Below, one piece after another: positions 58,621-64,000 of a stretch of 64,000 nucleotides of DNA. The notes below the pieces were generated by a model. The model was not told the DNA's origin, ran no database searches, and worked only from the letters and a program-made list of their open reading frames with translations. Source of the stretch: Acholoe squamosa (lineage: Eukaryota; Annelida; Polychaeta; Phyllodocida; Polynoidae); the NCBI GenBank assembly GCA_949317995.1, contig OX439040.1, positions 75,737,972 through 75,801,971 on the forward strand, in the 5' to 3' direction. Position numbers and translations under genes: made by a program. The first letter of the stretch is position 1; each line of letters opens with the position of its first letter.

Positions 58621-59686
58621 TAGGATGGGAAAACAAAAGATGTACCATTGTTGATCGTTTGTCTGGCAGTTGCTCATCGATTTCTCATGGATCACATTCT
58701 CATGATGTAGAAGCTGATTGATGAGCTGTTGGTGAGGTACCTATGGTCTATAGGGATGACGGCATACCATTCTAAGGTGGGTGTGGGAAGAGGATGGGGA
58801 TATTTATAAAGAAAGAGTGTAGATGTGGGGTGTTAGGGGAGAGGCCCTGATCCTCAATACAAAAAATGCAGGACACTGGCTTTTGTGGCCAAAATCACTG
58901 CTGGGCCTGCAGGAATTCCCAGGCTGCAGGACTACATGTCTGACTGTTATCCTGGGACCTTGGGCTGCATTTTGGTTTTACCGCTTACAAATATGACCAT
59001 CATTAGGGTTTTACAAGTTAAAACAAAAGACAGCACTGTTTGAGTGTGTTTTACAGAGTTGAATGACTAAAATAGTTAGCGATTCTTGTTTTTCTTTTTT
59101 GACAATAATAATCTTGACAATCTTGAGGTATTTGTTCCTGACAAAGCCAATCTAGGCCTGTGGAATGAAATCTGCAGAACCGTATGGTCTGCAGAATGGG
59201 GGGGGGGACCTTTTGTATAGACAGCGATCCTTAAATGGAGGGGGTAGGCTGGAAGGAAGAGGGGTACACAGGTAGAAGTGGAGACAGGGGAAGTGAGTAG
59301 AAAGGAGCTGCAAGAAAAAGATGCAGGAACGAGGGATGGAAAGAACAAGGCACATAACATGGTGGAAGAAGCCAAAGGAGTATGGCTAGGGACATTTGCC
59401 TTAGTCAGCCATTTGCCCTTTCTTTGCATGGTTTGCAAAAAAACACGCTATCTATAATCAAATTGCTCTTTTATCATATTATGTTCCTAGTGACTTATAC
59501 ACAAGGAACTTTTGATTCATTATTTGCAAACCAAAATCCCTGTGTATTCACTGAAAGCTCACAACGACTGACCCGACTCTCCGCCCATGTCCTTGTGGAG
59601 TCATCAATATTGAACAAATAATCAAAGCCTACCATGTGACAAGTCACATGTTAGGCATTGACTACTTATTTTATTACATGATTAAT

Positions 59687-59727
59687 GCATCAGGATGCAT
59701 CAGAATGCATCAAAATGCATCATGCAT
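59687..59727. repeat. 10-bp tandem repeat (GCATCARRAT)
   Basis: Four units of GCATCAGGAT-like sequence in a row. The unit matches the GATGCATCA word of the cloverleaf family. Confidence 0.55.
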
Positions 59728-59982
59728 TCAATGAAAAGACAAAAGTAACTAGACCTGGCCAGGAGGCGAACACTTACACCATGGGTTAGGAGGGCAATGT
59801 TCTGTCCAATACACCATCGGTACAGGTGTCTGGGAGTTGTCGCAGTCTGCTACTGGTGTGATGGCCTCTATATTTACAATGCCATTCTTACCTTGCGCAC
59901 GTGACAAGCTGGGGTTGCTACTAACCAAGCCAAACCTATGACATTGTGTATGTACAGGCAAACACACTCTCTTTCTCGTCAG

Positions 59983-60051
59983 TCCCTGTGGTGCAATCCA
60001 TAGGACGCATAGAGAGCAGTAGGGTGTGGGTTCGACCCCTACCTGTGGCAA
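59983..60051 (+). pseudogene. Degenerate tRNA-like sequence
   Basis: GTCCCTGTGGTGCAAT starts like a tRNA with a D arm. GTGGGTTCGACCCCTAC forms a T arm with a B box, but the anticodon arm is shortened and the acceptor stem has mismatches. Probably a tRNA-derived SINE remnant. Confidence 0.35.
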
Positions 60052-60089
60052 TGAAATTCTCGTAGGTTTTAACATGTGACATATGACAT

Positions 60090-60160
60090 GTAAGGTGTGC
60101 CAGTTATCCTTGGATAACAGCACTGGGTGCCTGTTATGCATGGATAACAGCACACCTTAC
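60090..60160. repeat. 71-bp nested hairpin
   Basis: Outer arms GTAAGGTGTGC and GCACACCTTAC. Inside are two smaller stems, GTTATCC-TT-GGATAAC and GTTATGCATGGATAAC. A minimal foldback element or structured RNA is possible. Confidence 0.5.
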
Positions 60161-60559
60161 AAAGGTCATGGTGCAATATCGACAGGTATCAAACAGGAAT
60201 ATCCAGAAAAAGCACCCAAAATTACAGAAATCATGTAATAAAGGTATGTACAGACGAGGATTGACAGCGTGGTTGATAAATGACAGCCAAGGGGATAGCT
60301 ACCTACCATATTGTGCCATTTCAAAGGCATTTATCTCAAATAAGCTCTAGTCGTGAACATAACCATTTGGGTTTCACCATCGGTAAGGGGGGTATTAAAA
60401 GAAATCTCAAGTATTGAAAACAACATAAAAATGAGTAGTGGAATCATAAGGGCCAAAGCGATATTCAAATCTATAAGTGCTGGGGTGCTTAAAAACACTA
60501 TTGCTGTATCCTTGATAAACTGACCTCATTGGGCATTGGTGGAGATTGGGTAAAAGATT

Positions 60560-61165
60560 AATGCTTTAAGGCCAGCCAATCTGGTTATGCATCATGCCCA
60601 TTGGTCGGCATGATGCATGAATGCAGCCCTGTCAAGTAACTTGCCGGGGCAACATCCATGCATCATGCCGACCCTACGGGCTTGATATACCCACAAAGGG
60701 TCAGTATGATACTCCAATGAAGTGCTAGCGAGCAGAATCACCAGTACTTCATTGCAACAGATAAACAATTAAAGGGATAATGGCCAGGAGCTTAAACGAG
60801 TGACTATAGTATCCTTCAAACATGGGCTTCAGAGGGTGTGCCCGGAGATGAGGGAAACAAGCAGAGAAACAAGTGGAAGGACGTGTGGGGGGTCCTCCAG
60901 TCTCCATGAGCCACTCAGAGCTTCTCAATGCTGACATTTGAGCTGATGGTGCTCCATTGAGGTGCTGGCGAGCAGTCTCACCAGCACTTCAATTGGTGCA
61001 TCATGCCGACCAATGGGCATGATGCACTCCTGCATAAGCAGCCTTTAAAGAGATAAAAGGCCATTAATGTATTTATGCTTTATGCCCTTTGGTCGTCATG
61101 ATGCATGCGTGGTACCCTGGCGAGTAACTCGCCATGGCTACATTAAAGCATTGTGCCAATAATAT
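60560..61165. mobile_element. Two cloverleaf elements, opposite internal order, plus a spacer
   Basis: At 60575 the CCCTGTCAAGTAACTTGCCG hairpin comes first and the AATGAAGTGCTAGCG hairpin last, the mirror of other copies. At 60955-61060 the second begins with GAGGTGCTGGCGAGCAGTCT. About 180 bp of other sequence (60760-60945) lies between. Confidence 0.65.
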
Positions 61166-61169
61166 GACT

Positions 61170-63489
61170 CTTGGCGGAGTCTATCCTTACATATATCTTT
61201 TTACTGCACCTTATATGCAAGGCGTTACGGTATGTTGAAGCATTGGGAGAGAAACCTCAGACTGAGTCCTTTCATGGCAAATACATATATGTACAGTCAC
61301 AAAAATACCTGCAGAAGCCAGCTATAACAGTCTTTTCATCCATGAGGGCTATCATTAAAAGGCAGTCTCAGCTTACTGTTGGTTAATATTCTACTGCCCA
61401 TTGTTCCATTGTTATAAAGCTTCCAAAAAAGGCCCTTTTGTAGCCATAGATTCCTGTAAGGTTATAAGAATAATACTGTATTGCCATATTAAGCATATTA
61501 TATATTCTAATAAGCGTACCCTGTCCTTTTTGAAGCCAACTCAACTTTACTAAGTATACATTTTAGATATTTTCAAGCGCACTGTGCTCCAATTACATCA
61601 AATACTATATCAAGATCTGTTGGTCATTGTAGTTTGGGGGCATCCTAGGCCTATACAAACTTAGCTGGTTTGATTATCAGCCAATGAAAAACACGAACTA
61701 TTCACTGTGGTCCTCTCGGCGGCAGGTGGTAGCCATCCGATAACTATTATCAGTGATAACCACTGGTAATCCGCTACCTCATTATAGAGAACTGAGGAGG
61801 AATGAGAGCTCTGACATCTATCAATGCACGCTTATCGCATTAACCATAATTTGATCAGTTTAATGAAGTGCTGAGCAGCTTTTCCCATCACAACCCATAG
61901 TCAATGACATAAAATTGAATCCTTAGGAGCCATTAAAGTGTTCCCGTTACTAGAATCCTGATGCAGTGCCCTGACAATGACACCATTGTGATGACACCAA
62001 AATAACCCACACACACTGGAACAGTGCCATTGTGATGCACCAAAGGCTTTGGGCACATGAGGGAAATCAGCACTGGCAGCAGGACTATAGCTACACCATG
62101 GAAATAAATGTTGTCGAAATAACCCCGGCATCATCATCCCAAAGTTGACAGAGATCTGTCCTTGTTTTCACAGAGATTCCTTGTACCACCATATTGCCAT
62201 TTGAGGCTTCTTGTAAAAGCTACACTTCTTTACTGCAATACAATTATGGTGTTTCAATGTTTAGTTTTACGAGGACCCCTGGTAGATTTAGCAGATATAA
62301 TTTACAGTGTAAGTTTGGTGTTGCGACACTGGAGAATGACTGTGGGCCAGTGCAGCAAAAGAGGGTGACATTTTAGAGAAGACGGTTTTTGTGGCCTTGT
62401 TAAACCTTAAATCCACGGCCCTTCCGCCAGTCGCTATTCCAGGGCCTTCTTTGACAGAATGCCAATAAAAGTGCATGGAATGTTACAGAATGATGATTGA
62501 GGGTGACAAAAGGTGACAGCAGTGGATTCAAGCTTTAGGTAGAGCATGTAGATTTATACAATTGTACATACTATTTTAGGTAATTGTCTTTAGAAGTTGG
62601 CGATTTAAATAGAATATTTACATTATATAAATGATACATGTAGTGATAAGTATGAGTATGTACGATCATTTTATTCCACGTCAATTCCTGGTCGATACGA
62701 CTGTGCAATATGTCACATTCAATAGTTCTCCATAGATCATATCACAGTGCTGCACCCTGGTCGCAGACACAGACAACATTGTCCATATGACAGCGGGCTG
62801 TCTAGCTAGAACATTTACTGGCACGTTCTCATGAGGGCCGCTGTCAAAAGCGATATCAAGTTTCAAGTGGGAACATGACTTGCATGACTTGTCGCTATAG
62901 CATACTGCAGTTTTCTATACCTGGGGTAATAAAAGTGTCTACCTTGGCATTCCACTGTCATATGGGAGAGGTTGCCCTGCTGTTCACATATGGGATCTGA
63001 TGACCTGAAACCCACAGAACATGGGTATTTTCGGGTAGGAGTAATATGTTAAAGGGACATTTATAAATAGGGAGCATATCCTTATCTAAGAATCTACAGT
63101 ATGACATGGGGGACTCATACCAATTGAATTAATTTCAATGGTTGCTGGTGTAGTCAAAGTTAACATCTGATTGCCAAGCTGATGCTGCTGTTACTTGAAA
63201 ATAACTTTCAATGATACATGAATTAAACGCCCCTTCACACTCCCCCTTTTATAGCAACATTATGAGAATTGGAAAGTTCTCCGCTCTTGAATTCCACAAC
63301 CTCTTGTTCATTTCATCATGGTCACAGATTCATACAGTTACTATATTCTAACTAGTTTTTACTTTCGCAAGATGGTTGGTACTGTAGACTTTCCTACGAT
63401 ACACATTTCCCTGATATAGACATTTCATTTGTATGTATTCCTACACTTTCAATAAAGTATTATCCCTACATTTTGTAAATGATTAGGAT
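61170..63489. other. No supported gene
   Basis: AT-rich sequence with only the CACTG-type MITE at 62090-62308. GAATCTACAGTATGACATGGG occurs at 63090-63110 and again at the window end (63980-64000). Confidence 0.35.
62090..62308. mobile_element. CACTG-type MITE, diverged copy
   Basis: The right end TTTACAGTG and the interior ACGAGGACCCCTGGTAGATT match the 28-kb copy. CAGAGATCTGTCC is the inverted form of the GACAGATCTCTGTC word in the 63-kb copy. The left end is poorly preserved. Confidence 0.5.
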
Positions 63490-63490
63490 A

Positions 63491-63730
63491 CATTGTAAAA
63501 AATGACTGTTGAATCTACCAGGGATCCTTGTAAAACTGAGCAGTGGGCCACTTTAATTATACAACAGGGAGTCAGTGTAGTTTTTTTTCAAGAAGCCCCA
63601 GTTGGCAGTGGGAAGGTACAAGGAATCTCTTTGAAAATAATGACATCTCTGTGAAAATAATGACAGATCTCTGTCAGCTTTTGGGATGAGGAATCCTTTG
63701 TTAGTTTGACGACATTTTTTTTTTTACAGT
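63491..63730. mobile_element. CACTG-type MITE
   Basis: Begins CATTGTAAAAAATGACTGTT and ends in a T-rich run plus ACAGT. The internal direct repeat TCTSTKTGAAAATAATGACA (positions about 63626-63664) is specific to this copy. Confidence 0.55.
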
Positions 63731-64000
63731 TTACATTTATATTATAACATACTATTACCTCCAATCTCACACTAGTGACACTGGTTGACACCTTAGAACA
63801 CAGGCAGTCATCTCCTATTGACACCCTGTATTAACACTTACTGACAGCTCTTACACCCCACTGACAGTCACAGAGATAGGGCTTAATTAACCCTCCCCAT
63901 CTTCATATGTATCGTAAAGGGTCCTGAAGGTAAGTTAGGAGCTACAAACCCTTTACAGCTCCATGACGAGAATATATGAGAATCTACAGTATGACATGGG

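Noticed and set aside
58315-58721. Open frames of 81-126 codons over the GA tract
   Set aside because: Low-complexity Glu-Arg or Ser-Leu translations of a microsatellite.
59749-60153. 134-codon minus-strand open frame
   Set aside because: It crosses the tRNA-like sequence and has no coding features; typical of SINE-derived open frames.

Overview
The window looks like nuclear DNA of an animal, probably an invertebrate or a protochordate. The evidence is long AT-rich non-coding stretches, short exons with GT-AG splice sites and phase-matched introns, a decayed non-LTR retrotransposon and many inverted-repeat (MITE-like) elements. There is no bacterial gene organisation: the open frames are short, scattered and mostly repeat-derived. 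I cannot name the species.

One gene is supported. It runs on the minus strand and its 3' end lies at about 10.0 kb. Read in transcript order, exons at 43692-43751, 13330-13446, 12430-12534 and 11775-11917 join in frame. They encode an acidic, tyrosine-rich extracellular stretch followed by one transmembrane helix and a basic stop-transfer. Two alternative final exons follow, 10365-10463 (tail A) and 9981-10121 (tail B). Both start in phase 0, share short motifs and end in an acidic dileucine sequence followed by a stop. Two weaker exons, 26214-26255 and 46348-46423, fit the phase but are unproven. The 5' part of the gene is not identified. I do not recognise the family.

The rest is repeats. 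(1) A duplicated block covers 468-5545 and reappears at 23770-24220 plus 29735-33690. A shorter inverted relative lies at 55020-56510. All three carry a 42-bp minisatellite. (2) A very abundant element of about 220 bp, bounded by TTAACCCTTTAA-like ends, folds into three internal hairpins inside a long terminal stem (a cloverleaf). More than 20 full or partial copies occur, concentrated at 26-32, 35-37.5, 42.7-46.8, 49.5-54.5 and 60.5-61.2 kb. (3) Two copies of an element of about 225 bp with 9-bp inverted ends carry a complete tRNA-like module (25692-25912 minus, 37688-37917 plus). (4) Other inverted-repeat families include TACNGTAAAAC-ended elements, CACTG-ended elements with TA duplications, a foldback at 41438-41768 directly beside an 883-bp CACTGC element, a GGGAGTGG element at 48308-48541 and a hAT-like element at 52546-52685.

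Layout: 0-5.5 kb duplicon copy A with a LINE remnant; 5.5-9.9 kb mostly featureless with one MITE; 9.9-13.5 kb the 3' exons; 13.4-43.7 kb one very large apparent intron filled with repeats and duplicon copy B; 43.7 kb an upstream exon; 44-64 kb repeat-rich flank with the inverted duplicon relative and a purine-rich microsatellite. All comparisons were by eye, and no identity percentages were computed.
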